A stretch of 16,795 bases of DNA. It comes from Flavobacterium sp. (GTDB lineage: Bacteria; Bacteroidota; Bacteroidia; Flavobacteriales; Flavobacteriaceae). Made by a program: the position numbers and the translations under genes. Shown here one piece after another: positions 9,427 to 15,311 of the stretch. The notes beneath the pieces are model-generated. The model saw only the letters and a program-made list of their open reading frames with translations, made no database searches and had not been told where the DNA came from. Within the stretch, counting starts at the first letter, position 1, and each line of letters opens with the position of its first letter. The stretch spans positions 1 to 16,795 of the forward strand of contig JANJWE010000146.1 in assembly GCA_024709705.1 (NCBI GenBank). Reading direction: 5' to 3'.

Positions 9427-9701
9427 ACGCAAGAGCTTTAAATTCATGGATGCGTTTAACTTTTGGAACTAATTCTAGTACAGCTAACAACAATATAAAT
9501 CATCATGAATACAGCACAGCTACATCTTTTACAAACGACATAACAACTAATCCAAAAAAAGGAATTTATTCATTAATTAGACAGGCAAATTTGCAACCTT
9601 CAGGACACGCAGATATTTTGTATGAAAATGGAACATGTCTAGCAAATTGCAATCTACAAATGCCAAATTTTCAAAGAATAGATATTTGGGTTTTAAATTA
9701 G
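9405..9701 (+). pseudogene. C-terminal half of the Tae4-family amidase, out of frame with its N-terminus
   Basis: In the frame of position 9405 the sequence reads DGKFYFLNARALNSWMRLTF, exactly what follows the IPGQT block in Tae4 proteins. It goes on to PSGHADILYENGTC, with the presumed catalytic His (codon 9606-9608) and nearby Asp (9612-9614), and ends NFQRIDIWVLN, the usual Tae4 C-terminus. Adding one G to the GGG run at 9403-9405 would join the upstream frame as Q-G-D-G-K and restore a complete enzyme. As written this half lacks a start, although an internal ATG at 9450 exists. A sequencing or assembly error in the G run is as likely as real inactivation. Confidence 0.82.
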
Positions 9702-9708
9702 ATCACAT

Positions 9709-10131
9709 ATGAAAAAAGTATTATTATTAATTTGTATATTTTTATTTTCGTGTAAAAGCTTAAATAAAAACATTATAACTGAAAAAAATCAAGTTCAAAA
9801 AGCAGAGGAAAATTATGTTTTTATATTTAAGGAAAGTGTTTTATTTAATTGTTTGAGATGTTCTTATGGTGACTCGTTAATTAAGATAATTTCTAAAAAG
9901 GAATTATTTAATAGTTATGACGATTTTAATTTAAATTTAGAGAGTTATAAAAATTCAAAAAAAATAGCATTTGAACATTGTAAAAAAATAGGTGAAGTAG
10001 AATATAAATTTGATGACTATAAAGAAGGTCAAAATTATTATTTATCACATTGTTTAAAACTTTATAACAGCAAATATTTAGATTCAATTGCCAAATCTGA
10101 GTATAGAGAAAAAGGTAGTGCTGGTTATTAA
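9709..10131 (+). CDS. Small lipoprotein, candidate Tai4-like immunity protein
   Basis: This is a 140-residue protein with a lipoprotein signal peptide (LFSC, lipid Cys15). It starts 7 nt after the amidase reading frame ends, so the two genes are probably co-transcribed. Four further Cys residues (48, 51, 91, 115) could form disulfides in the periplasm. The segment CLKLYNSKYLDSIAKSEY at 115-132 resembles the C-terminal Cys-x-x-x-Tyr-x-Ser-x-x-Leu-Asp pattern that I recall for Tai4, the immunity protein of Tae4. The upstream helix FKESVLFNCL could match its first Cys helix. Position directly after a Tae4 domain and a periplasmic location both fit immunity. The family match is weak and from memory, so immunity is an inference; the lipoprotein call is secure. 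Confidence 0.6.
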   Translation: MKKVLLLICIFLFSCKSLNKNIITEKNQVQKAEENYVFIFKESVLFNCLRCSYGDSLIKIISKKELFNSYDDFNLNLESYKNSKKIAFEHCKKIGEVEYKFDDYKEGQNYYLSHCLKLYNSKYLDSIAKSEYREKGSAGY

Positions 10132-10175
10132 TTTCAAATTGCTTTTGTTTTATAAAATGAATTTAAATTTGAAAT
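10131..10175. repeat. AT-rich inverted repeat after the candidate immunity gene
   Basis: ATTTCAAATT (10131-10140) is perfectly complementary to AATTTGAAAT (10166-10175) across 25 nt. It begins at the last base of the stop codon. There is no clear U tract after it, so it is at best a weak terminator, and its AT content makes chance plausible. Confidence 0.3.
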
Positions 10176-10177
10176 GA

Positions 10178-10240
10178 ATTTATTCCAAGGTAATAAGTCA
10201 AGGACAAATAACTGGTTATGCTGATAAAATCAAACTGTAG
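10178..10240 (+). pseudogene. Possible remnant of a displaced toxin C-terminus
   Basis: A short in-frame run reads IYSKVISQGQITGYADKIKL and ends at TAG (10238-10240). It is preceded by an in-frame TGA and has no start. It looks like the end of a larger protein rather than random coding, and it sits just upstream of a broken immunity gene, where orphan toxin tails are common. The toxin family cannot be named from so little, and chance is not excluded. Confidence 0.3.
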
Positions 10241-10266
10241 ACTCCCCATTTTTAGTACAGTTCTAA

Positions 10267-10968
10267 ATTATAAAATTTATTCCACAAAATAAATGGGAAA
10301 CTAGACCAGAAAGAGCCAGTGATGAAAAATATTTATTGGGCTTAAAACTCTCTCTGTTTAGTTTAAGAATTAGTAATATCATCGCCTCTTATTCAAGAGG
10401 TGATGATAAAAATGAACTCAAAAAGCAATTTTCAGAAGCTGTTTTGGTTATGGAAAAAGTTTGGGATAAAAAAGCCGTAAAAATGTATATTGGTTTAAAG
10501 CAAATAGAACATGATGTCTATTAAATTGATCCAACATTTTACATGCGATGGATGCTTTCATTAGCGGTATTACTAGATGTGTCTGATAAAGAATTCAATA
10601 TTCTTGTAAATTTTATAAAACGAGATAATATACAAGATGCTATGTATGATATTTGTATAAAAACCAAACATAAAGATTGGATTATTTCAGATGTTGTAAG
10701 ACCGCTTAGTCCCAAAAACAAAATTATAGATATAATAAAGGAGAATGATAATAGTGTTTGTGAAAAATTAATCAAGCAGTATTTAGAAAAGCATTGGTTT
10801 AAAACTTTTAAAAACTGGGGTTGGATCAGTCCTGATGTTTCAAATTTTGATGTAACGTCCGGTTTTGTTGGTTATTGGGCATTTGAAGTGGCTGCTATTG
10901 TCAAAATTAAAGGTTTGGATGATAGTGGTTTTAGAGAAAACGTCTTTTATCCTGATAGGTTATTGTAA
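10267..10968 (+). pseudogene. PoNi-family immunity protein (DUF1910 + DUF1911), disrupted
   Basis: One continuous frame runs from 10267 to 10968 and is interrupted only by TAA at 10522-10524. The first part carries the DUF1910 (PoNi N-terminal) pattern: LKLSLFSLRISNIIASYSRG, then a D-D-x-x-E-L-K stretch and VMEKVWD. After the stop it continues FYMRWMLSLAVLLDV. It ends with the DUF1911 (PoNi C-terminal) signature GYWAFEVAAIVKIKGLDDS, then YPDRLL. PoNi proteins neutralise PoNe nuclease toxins. No nuclease gene is visible upstream, no plausible ATG opens the frame, and the N-terminal 40 or so residues typical of the family are missing. It is therefore both truncated and nonsense-mutated. The second half (ATG 10543, 141 residues) could still be translated, but half a PoNi is unlikely to work. 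The family call is confident. Confidence 0.8.
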
Positions 10969-11018
10969 CATAATTTATCTGTGAAAAGTTTTTTTGATTT
11001 AAATAATTCTAAAAATAT

Positions 11019-11909
11019 ATGTATAAAATAAAGTTCGTTATTCTTTTAACATATAATTTTTTATTCTCTCAAAATCAGATTGCATTACCAAAAATTGAGA
11101 AAAATAATTATAGAGTTTATGGAATGCCTTACCATTCAATAACAATATCGCATGATAATATCATAACATTCGATAAAGACACCGTTAAAGTTAATGAAAT
11201 TAAAGAGAGATTGTTAGATAAGTATAAAAACAGTGATTTTGATTATACGGTTACTTTTGGTGAAAGTAAAAACATTCATTTGTTTATTGATGTTAATTCA
11301 AAATTTAATTTTTTTGATAAAGTCTTTACAGAAATTTCTTCAACAGTTAATCCAGTTGTTATTCTTCGAGGTAATTTTGAAAACACAACTAATAGTTATG
11401 ATATTATTGGTTTGAAAACTAAACTTGCTCCATCATTTTACAAATTTAGTGCCCCAAAATATCAATTTACAAACCAAGAAATAGAAGAAGCAAATATAAA
11501 GACTCAAAATTCACAAGATGATTTTCCTCCTATTCCAGAGATAAGTAGATTTCCAATTAAAAATCTAACAACTGCAATTTATTCTATTCAACAAGAAATT
11601 ATTGATGAACAGCTTATAAATAAAAAAATAGAATGTATAAAAGTGACAAATGAAGGTTTAATAGTGAAAGATAGAAAAATTTCATTTGAAAATCGAGAAT
11701 TTTGGACAGGATTAGAATCAAATTTTAATGTTGTATTTATAACTTTTGAAGAGGATCTTTTATATTCAAATTATATAGAATACATTAAAACTAGACCGAT
11801 AAATTTTAATCTTATTAACACTTCAAATATAGAATTAGTTGAGTTATCATCTCAAATTTTAGAAATACATAAACGTGCTAAAATAAAGATTTGTGACTGT
11901 GTTAAGTGA
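11019..11909 (+). CDS. Secreted protein of unknown function
   Basis: This 296-residue protein opens with a Sec signal peptide (MYKIKFVILLTYNFLFSQ, probably cleaved near Ser17/Gln18), so it is likely periplasmic or further out. I do not recognise the family. Residues about 38-115 alternate beta strands and helices (HDNIITFDKDTVKVNEIKERLL...HLFIDVNSKFNFFDKVFTEISS), loosely reminiscent of an ExbD-like periplasmic domain. This is too weak to assign. The remainder is mixed alpha/beta and ends in CDCVK. It is the last plus-strand gene of the AT-rich island and converges on nadD with 30 nt between the stops. It could be a satellite of the toxin locus or an unrelated cargo gene. Confidence 0.65.
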   Translation: MYKIKFVILLTYNFLFSQNQIALPKIEKNNYRVYGMPYHSITISHDNIITFDKDTVKVNEIKERLLDKYKNSDFDYTVTFGESKNIHLFIDVNSKFNFFDKVFTEISSTVNPVVILRGNFENTTNSYDIIGLKTKLAPSFYKFSAPKYQFTNQEIEEANIKTQNSQDDFPPIPEISRFPIKNLTTAIYSIQQEIIDEQLINKKIECIKVTNEGLIVKDRKISFENREFWTGLESNFNVVFITFEEDLLYSNYIEYIKTRPINFNLINTSNIELVELSSQILEIHKRAKIKICDCVK

Positions 11910-11939
11910 AGTATTTATCTTTCTTTAAACGCTTTTTCA

Positions 11940-12521
11940 TCACTTCCTATAAAACAAATTATGATCTAAAAAAGCCCACACATGTTCCGGTAAAACGGCT
12001 CTCACATTTTTACCGTGTTTGATGCTTTCGCGAATAAAAGTTGACGATAATTCTATCACTGGAGCTCCTACACGATGAATTTTGGGATGATTGATAAATT
12101 GTTCGTCAATGACTCCGGAATTTAATCTTGGATACACAAAAATGTCATGGTTTTGAAGAATTACTTCGTAGTTTTTCCATTTATGAAGCGAATTCAGATT
12201 GTCTTCGCCCATAATCAAAGCAAATGCATAGTTAGGATATTTTTCCTGAAGATGAGCTAACGTATTAACGGTATAATTGGGTTGTGGTAATTTGAATTCG
12301 ATATCAGAAGGTTTTATTTTCGGATAATCTTTGGTCGCCAAATGAACCATTTCCAGGCGATGGTAATCATCCAACAAGGTGCTTTTTTGCTTGTGCGGAT
12401 TGTGCGGCGTAACCACCATCCAAATTTGATCTAAATCAGAATACTCCGCCATGTGATTGGCAATGATTAAATGCCCCACGTGAATGGGATTGAAGGTGCC
12501 GAAATAGAGACCGATTTTCAT
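11940..12521 (-). CDS. nadD: Nicotinate-nucleotide adenylyltransferase
   Basis: At 193 residues this is full length for NadD, the cytoplasmic enzyme that joins nicotinate mononucleotide to AMP from ATP to make deamido-NAD in NAD synthesis. The nucleotidyltransferase signature GTFNPIHVGH lies at 8-17, with the two catalytic His residues at 14 and 17. MGEDNL (104-109) followed by W115 is the NadD substrate-binding region. SSTFIR at 159-164 is the second nucleotide-binding motif. It is the last gene of the minus-strand yicC-gmk-nadD group. Its start codon lies only 4 bp from the left arm of the inverted-repeat unit, so its 5' leader would contain part of a long hairpin if it is transcribed from upstream. 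Confidence 0.95.
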   Translation of the reverse strand: MKIGLYFGTFNPIHVGHLIIANHMAEYSDLDQIWMVVTPHNPHKQKSTLLDDYHRLEMVHLATKDYPKIKPSDIEFKLPQPNYTVNTLAHLQEKYPNYAFALIMGEDNLNSLHKWKNYEVILQNHDIFVYPRLNSGVIDEQFINHPKIHRVGAPVIELSSTFIRESIKHGKNVRAVLPEHVWAFLDHNLFYRK

Positions 12522-12525
12522 AGAT

Positions 12526-12557
12526 TAGTCCTTAGTTCTTAGTGAATAGTCCTTAGT
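12526..12557 (+). repeat. Left inverted-repeat arm of the four-helix-bundle unit
   Basis: This arm begins TAGTCCTTAGTTCTTAG and contains three copies of a TNCTTAG heptamer. It is complementary to 12953-12984 at 31 of 32 positions. It overlaps the stop codon of the enclosed gene (12553-12555) and ends 4 bp from nadD. Confidence 0.85.
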
Positions 12558-12918
12558 TTTTGATAGTTTTTGAAAAGGAATAAATCATTTTTGATTCTTC
12601 CTGTATCATTAACATTAGTTCCTCAAATAATGTTTCATTTTTAACAAAATCTAATTCTTTGGAAATAATAAGTTGTGTTTCAATTTCATTTAATGAACCT
12701 TTAGCGATATCAAGAAAATAACTGAATGATTTATCCGTATTTCTTCCAAAACCTTCGGCTATATTAGATGGAATTGAAATAGCTGCTCTTTTTAATTGGC
12801 TTGTTAAAGCAAAACGTTCGTCTTCGGGAAAATTTTTAACCAGTTTATATACTAAAATGACAATTTTTATACCTTTCTGCCAAATTAGCAAATCTTTATA
12901 TGAATTTACAGCTGCCAT
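12553..12918 (-). CDS. Four-helix-bundle protein (S23 / 23S rRNA intervening-sequence protein family)
   Basis: From the ATG at 12916-12918 this gives 121 residues beginning MAAVNSYKDLLIWQKG, the standard family start; an in-frame ATG 9 codons earlier would add an unusual hydrophobic leader. Family hallmarks are all present: L-x-W-Q-K-G near the N-terminus, NFPEDERFALTSQLKRAAIS, IPSNIAEGFGR, FSYFLDIAKGSLNEIETQL, and a final helix. The family forms homopentameric four-helix bundles and includes the protein encoded inside 23S rRNA intervening sequences and the Avd protein of diversity-generating retroelements. No reverse transcriptase or rRNA is present here. The gene is wedged between gmk and nadD inside inverted repeats, so it looks like an insertion into a housekeeping operon. 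Its biochemical function is unknown. Confidence 0.9.
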   Translation of the reverse strand: MAAVNSYKDLLIWQKGIKIVILVYKLVKNFPEDERFALTSQLKRAAISIPSNIAEGFGRNTDKSFSYFLDIAKGSLNEIETQLIISKELDFVKNETLFEELMLMIQEESKMIYSFSKTIKN

Positions 12919-12952
12919 AAATATGTTTTTTATTAAGTACAACAAACTAAGG

Positions 12953-12984
12953 ACTAAGGACTATTCACTAAGGACTAAGGACTA
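12953..12984 (+). repeat. Right inverted-repeat arm of the four-helix-bundle unit
   Basis: This arm contains repeated CTAAGGA heptamers and ends CTAAGGACTA. It pairs with 12526-12557 and includes the gmk stop codon (TAG on the minus strand, 12982-12984). The tandem heptamers extend 7 nt further inward to 12946, giving this arm one heptamer more than the left arm. Confidence 0.85.
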
Positions 12985-13554
12985 TCGACAAACAAACTCC
13001 TTCACCAATTCATACGCTTCCGCTTTCGCTACATCCAAATCATAATTTTTAATCACTTTATCAAATTGGGGTGCGGTGGCTAATTCTACCGAAGCTTTGG
13101 CAATTCGCATATTGATTTTATCTTCACTTTCGGTGGAACGTTTTTTTAGTCGAATTTTTAACTCGTCAATGCTTGGCGGTTTCACAAAAACAGCTAATGT
13201 TTCTTGCGGGAATTTCTTTTTTATTCGCAATCCGCCGGCTACATCAATATCAAAAATCACATTTTTTCCTTTGGCCCAAATGCGTTCGACTTCACTTTTT
13301 AAGGTGCCGTAAAAATTATCACGATACACTTCTTCCCATTCAACAAATTCTTCCGCTTTGATATGGTTTTTAAATTCTTTGAGCGATATAAAATAATAAT
13401 CTTTTCCGTGAATTTCTTCACCTCGTGGTTCTCTTGTTGTACAAGAAACAGAGAATTCCAAATTCAAGTCGGGTTGAGCCAACAAATGTCGAACAATAGT
13501 GGTTTTTCCCGAACCGGAAGGAGCAGAGAAGACAAGTAGTTTTCCTTTAGTCAT
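12982..13554 (-). CDS. gmk: Guanylate kinase
   Basis: This 190-residue enzyme phosphorylates GMP to GDP with ATP in the cytoplasm. The P-loop is APSGSGKT at 11-18. The GMP-binding region follows with SCTTREPRGEEIHGKDYYF (Ser, Arg and Tyr contacts), EFVEWEEVYRDNFYGT and the DIDVAGG motif. The lid segment is KKRSTESEDKINMRI. It lies downstream of yicC on the same strand, as is usual in Bacteroidetes, although a lipoprotein gene intervenes here. Its stop codon is formed by the right arm of the inverted-repeat unit, so insertion of that unit may have altered the last residue or residues, but the length and C-terminus look normal. Confidence 0.96.
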   Translation of the reverse strand: MTKGKLLVFSAPSGSGKTTIVRHLLAQPDLNLEFSVSCTTREPRGEEIHGKDYYFISLKEFKNHIKAEEFVEWEEVYRDNFYGTLKSEVERIWAKGKNVIFDIDVAGGLRIKKKFPQETLAVFVKPPSIDELKIRLKKRSTESEDKINMRIAKASVELATAPQFDKVIKNYDLDVAKAEAYELVKEFVCR

Positions 13555-13612
13555 TGTGTTGTGTTTTTAATCCAAAGAATTGATATTCAAAAGATTTATA
13601 ATTTTATTAGAT

Positions 13613-14293
13613 TTATTTTTTTATGGGTAGTTTTCCAAAAACAAGTTCAACCGAACGTTTCCCGTTTCTTTTGAATTTAATGGGTAGTTTTTTTCCTTTT
13701 TCTAATCCCCAATCGTCTAGTAAATCGGTGTTAATATAAATGATTTTTATTTTTTTATTGGTTTGTTCCAATTCCGTTAGCCACTTTAAATTTTCTTTGA
13801 ACTCTTTTTTATTTTGCATATAAGTATTCCATGTTTCAAACAAATAATACTCAGACTTCGGTAAATTTAAAAGGCTTACATTTTCACCGTTTTTGTCTTG
13901 TAACAATTTTAAAAAGTCATCCAAATGGATTTGATTATTAGATTGACAAACTGAAAAATTAGTATCAACATTTTTAAAAGCTTCTTGCATTAAAACTCCG
14001 GAACATTCTTCGGTGCCTTGAAAACAATATTTTTTTCCACTTTCTGTATGAAAAAGGTACAAATCGGAATTAAACCCAAATAAAAACCTCTCAAAAATTT
14101 CGGTACTATCTTTTGGGGTTTGTACATTTAAAAAGTAAGTGTCAAAATCACCTGCATTTTCTTTTACATACTGATTAATGTCATTTTTGGATTGAACAAC
14201 AGGGTCTTTAAAACCGCTTAACATCCGGATGGTTAAGCCACAAGATGAAAAAAACAGTACTATACTTAAGATTGCTAAAGTTCTTTTTGTCAT
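13613..14293 (-). CDS. Lipoprotein of unknown function
   Basis: This is a 226-residue protein with a lipoprotein signal peptide (MTKRTLAILSIVLFFSSC, lipid Cys18), so it is anchored in a membrane facing the periplasm or the surface. I do not recognise the family. The body contains KKYCFQGTEEC with two nearby Cys residues. Its C-terminal stretch (KKIKIIYINTDLLDDWGLEKGKKLPIKFKRNG) has the strand-helix-strand character of a thioredoxin-like fold, without a CxxC motif. It sits between yicC and gmk on the same strand, with 63-nt and 58-nt gaps, and appears to be an insertion into that otherwise conserved neighbourhood. No link to nucleotide metabolism is evident. Confidence 0.7.
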   Translation of the reverse strand: MTKRTLAILSIVLFFSSCGLTIRMLSGFKDPVVQSKNDINQYVKENAGDFDTYFLNVQTPKDSTEIFERFLFGFNSDLYLFHTESGKKYCFQGTEECSGVLMQEAFKNVDTNFSVCQSNNQIHLDDFLKLLQDKNGENVSLLNLPKSEYYLFETWNTYMQNKKEFKENLKWLTELEQTNKKIKIIYINTDLLDDWGLEKGKKLPIKFKRNGKRSVELVFGKLPIKK

Positions 14294-14356
14294 TGAATTG
14301 AATTTAAAAAATCTTAATTATTCAGTCTTACTACTTAATGCTTTCATCTTAATATT

Positions 14357-15217
14357 TTACAAAACATTCAAAACTTGTTCCTTAATTTTCTCCAATTCAT
14401 CTTTCATCATTACTACCAATTTTTGCATTTCAGAATGATTCGATTTGGAGCCCATTGTGTTAATTTCACGACCGATTTCTTGGGTAATAAAACCTAACTT
14501 TCGTCCGTTGGCTTCCGTTCCGGCAATAGTTTCGATGAAATAATTGAGGTGATTTTCTAAGCGAACCCGTTCTTCGGTAATGTCATATTTTTCAAGATAA
14601 AATATCAATTCTTGTTCAAAACGGTTTTCGTCTACATTGGCTTCCAATTCTGCTAAAGCGGTTCGAAGTCTATTTTTTACGGTTTCAATTCGTTCGGCAT
14701 CCATACTTACCGCTTGATTCATAAAATTCCGAATGTTTTCGATTCGCATGATGAATTCGTTTTCTAGCGATTTTCCTTCGTCGATACGAAATGAAGCAAT
14801 ATTTTTCATGGCATCATCAACTACTTTTAAAATTTCATTCCATTCGTTTTCATCGATTTCATCGCGTTCGGTTTTGAGAGCATCCGGCATACGAACAGCC
14901 ATTTTCATCAATTCGGTTTCATCGGCATTCGGAATTACGGCTTTCATTTGATTAATATAGCCTTTCACAATTGGGACATTAATTTTGGACGAGGTTTCCT
15001 CACCTGTAATTTCAATATAGATTGAAAAATCAACTTTGCCTCGTTCTAATTTCTGTGAAATTAAGTTACGCAATCCTAATTCCATTTCACGATAAACAGA
15101 GGGCATTCTGACATTCAAATCCAATCCTTTACTGTTTAACGATTTAACTTCTACGGTTATTTTTTTGGTTGGAAGTTGCAAAGAAGCTTTTCCAAAACCG
15201 GTCATTGATTGTATCAT
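14357..15217 (-). CDS. yicC: YicC/YloC family endoribonuclease
   Basis: This 286-residue protein has the standard family length. It starts with the signature MIQSMTGFGKA and continues with VEVKSLNSKGLDLNVRMP. The family C-terminal motif QEIGREINTMGSKS is at 246-259. The central coiled-coil-rich region matches the family, which forms hexameric clamshell-like endoribonucleases acting on structured RNA, such as small RNAs in E. coli. In many bacteria yicC precedes gmk, and the same direction and order are kept here. An RNase next to a long-hairpin element is a suggestive coincidence, but yicC is a core gene and needs no such explanation. Confidence 0.93.
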   Translation of the reverse strand: MIQSMTGFGKASLQLPTKKITVEVKSLNSKGLDLNVRMPSVYREMELGLRNLISQKLERGKVDFSIYIEITGEETSSKINVPIVKGYINQMKAVIPNADETELMKMAVRMPDALKTERDEIDENEWNEILKVVDDAMKNIASFRIDEGKSLENEFIMRIENIRNFMNQAVSMDAERIETVKNRLRTALAELEANVDENRFEQELIFYLEKYDITEERVRLENHLNYFIETIAGTEANGRKLGFITQEIGREINTMGSKSNHSEMQKLVVMMKDELEKIKEQVLNVL

Positions 15218-15236
15218 GCTATTAAAAAAATGTTTT

Positions 15237-15244
15237 CAAAGATA
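15237..15244 (-). promoter_or_regulatory. Putative -7 box upstream of yicC
   Basis: TATCTTTG on the minus strand matches TAnnTTTG and ends 19 nt before the yicC start. No TTG is seen at the -33 distance, because that region is occupied by the inverted-repeat cluster at 15251-15311. Confidence 0.4.
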
Positions 15245-15250
15245 ATTAAA

Positions 15251-15311
15251 AGTTTACAGTCTCAGTCTCAGTTTTCAGATTTACTGCGACTGTAAACTGC
15301 GACTGTAAACT
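15251..15311. repeat. ORF-less inverted repeat with short tandem units between the EamA gene and yicC
   Basis: AGTTTACAGTCTCAGT (15251-15266) pairs with 15296-15311 at 15 of 16 positions. The right side holds two direct copies of CTGCGACTGTAAA (15284-15296 and 15298-15310 in register), and the left side holds a doubled CAGTCT-like unit. It lies in the gap between two minus-strand genes and reaches the last codon or stop of the EamA gene. In style it resembles the arms around the four-helix-bundle gene, but it has no gene inside. Confidence 0.75.

Larger units (their letters stand above)
12526..12984 (-). mobile_element. Inverted-repeat-bounded unit carrying a four-helix-bundle gene (intervening-sequence-like)
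   Basis: A 459-bp unit is bounded by 32-bp imperfect inverted repeats (31 of 32 matching) and encloses one gene. The arms are built from repeated TCCTTAG/CTAAGGA heptamers. The right arm ends at the last base but one of gmk coding, contributing its TAG stop, and the left arm begins 4 bp before the nadD start. In the minus-strand transcript the arms would form a long stem closing a loop of about 395 nt. That architecture resembles 23S rRNA intervening sequences, which encode proteins of the same four-helix family. Calling it mobile is inference; no target-site duplication is evident. Confidence 0.5.

Noticed and set aside
7975..9701. Programmed ribosomal frameshifting in the amidase gene
   Set aside because: There is no typical slippery heptamer with a downstream stem at 9403-9411, and the family is not known to use frameshifting; a one-base deletion is simpler.
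12919..12945. Nine-codon upstream start for the four-helix-bundle gene
   Set aside because: Family members start with a short polar stretch before the Y-x-x-L-x-x-W block; the extension adds an unusual hydrophobic leader.
12526..12984. Diversity-generating retroelement, because Avd belongs to the four-helix-bundle family
   Set aside because: No reverse transcriptase, template repeat or variable repeat is present in the window.
12526..12984. CRISPR-like array, because of the repeated CTAAGGA heptamers
   Set aside because: The heptamers are tandem and confined to two inverted arms, with no regular repeat-spacer pattern.
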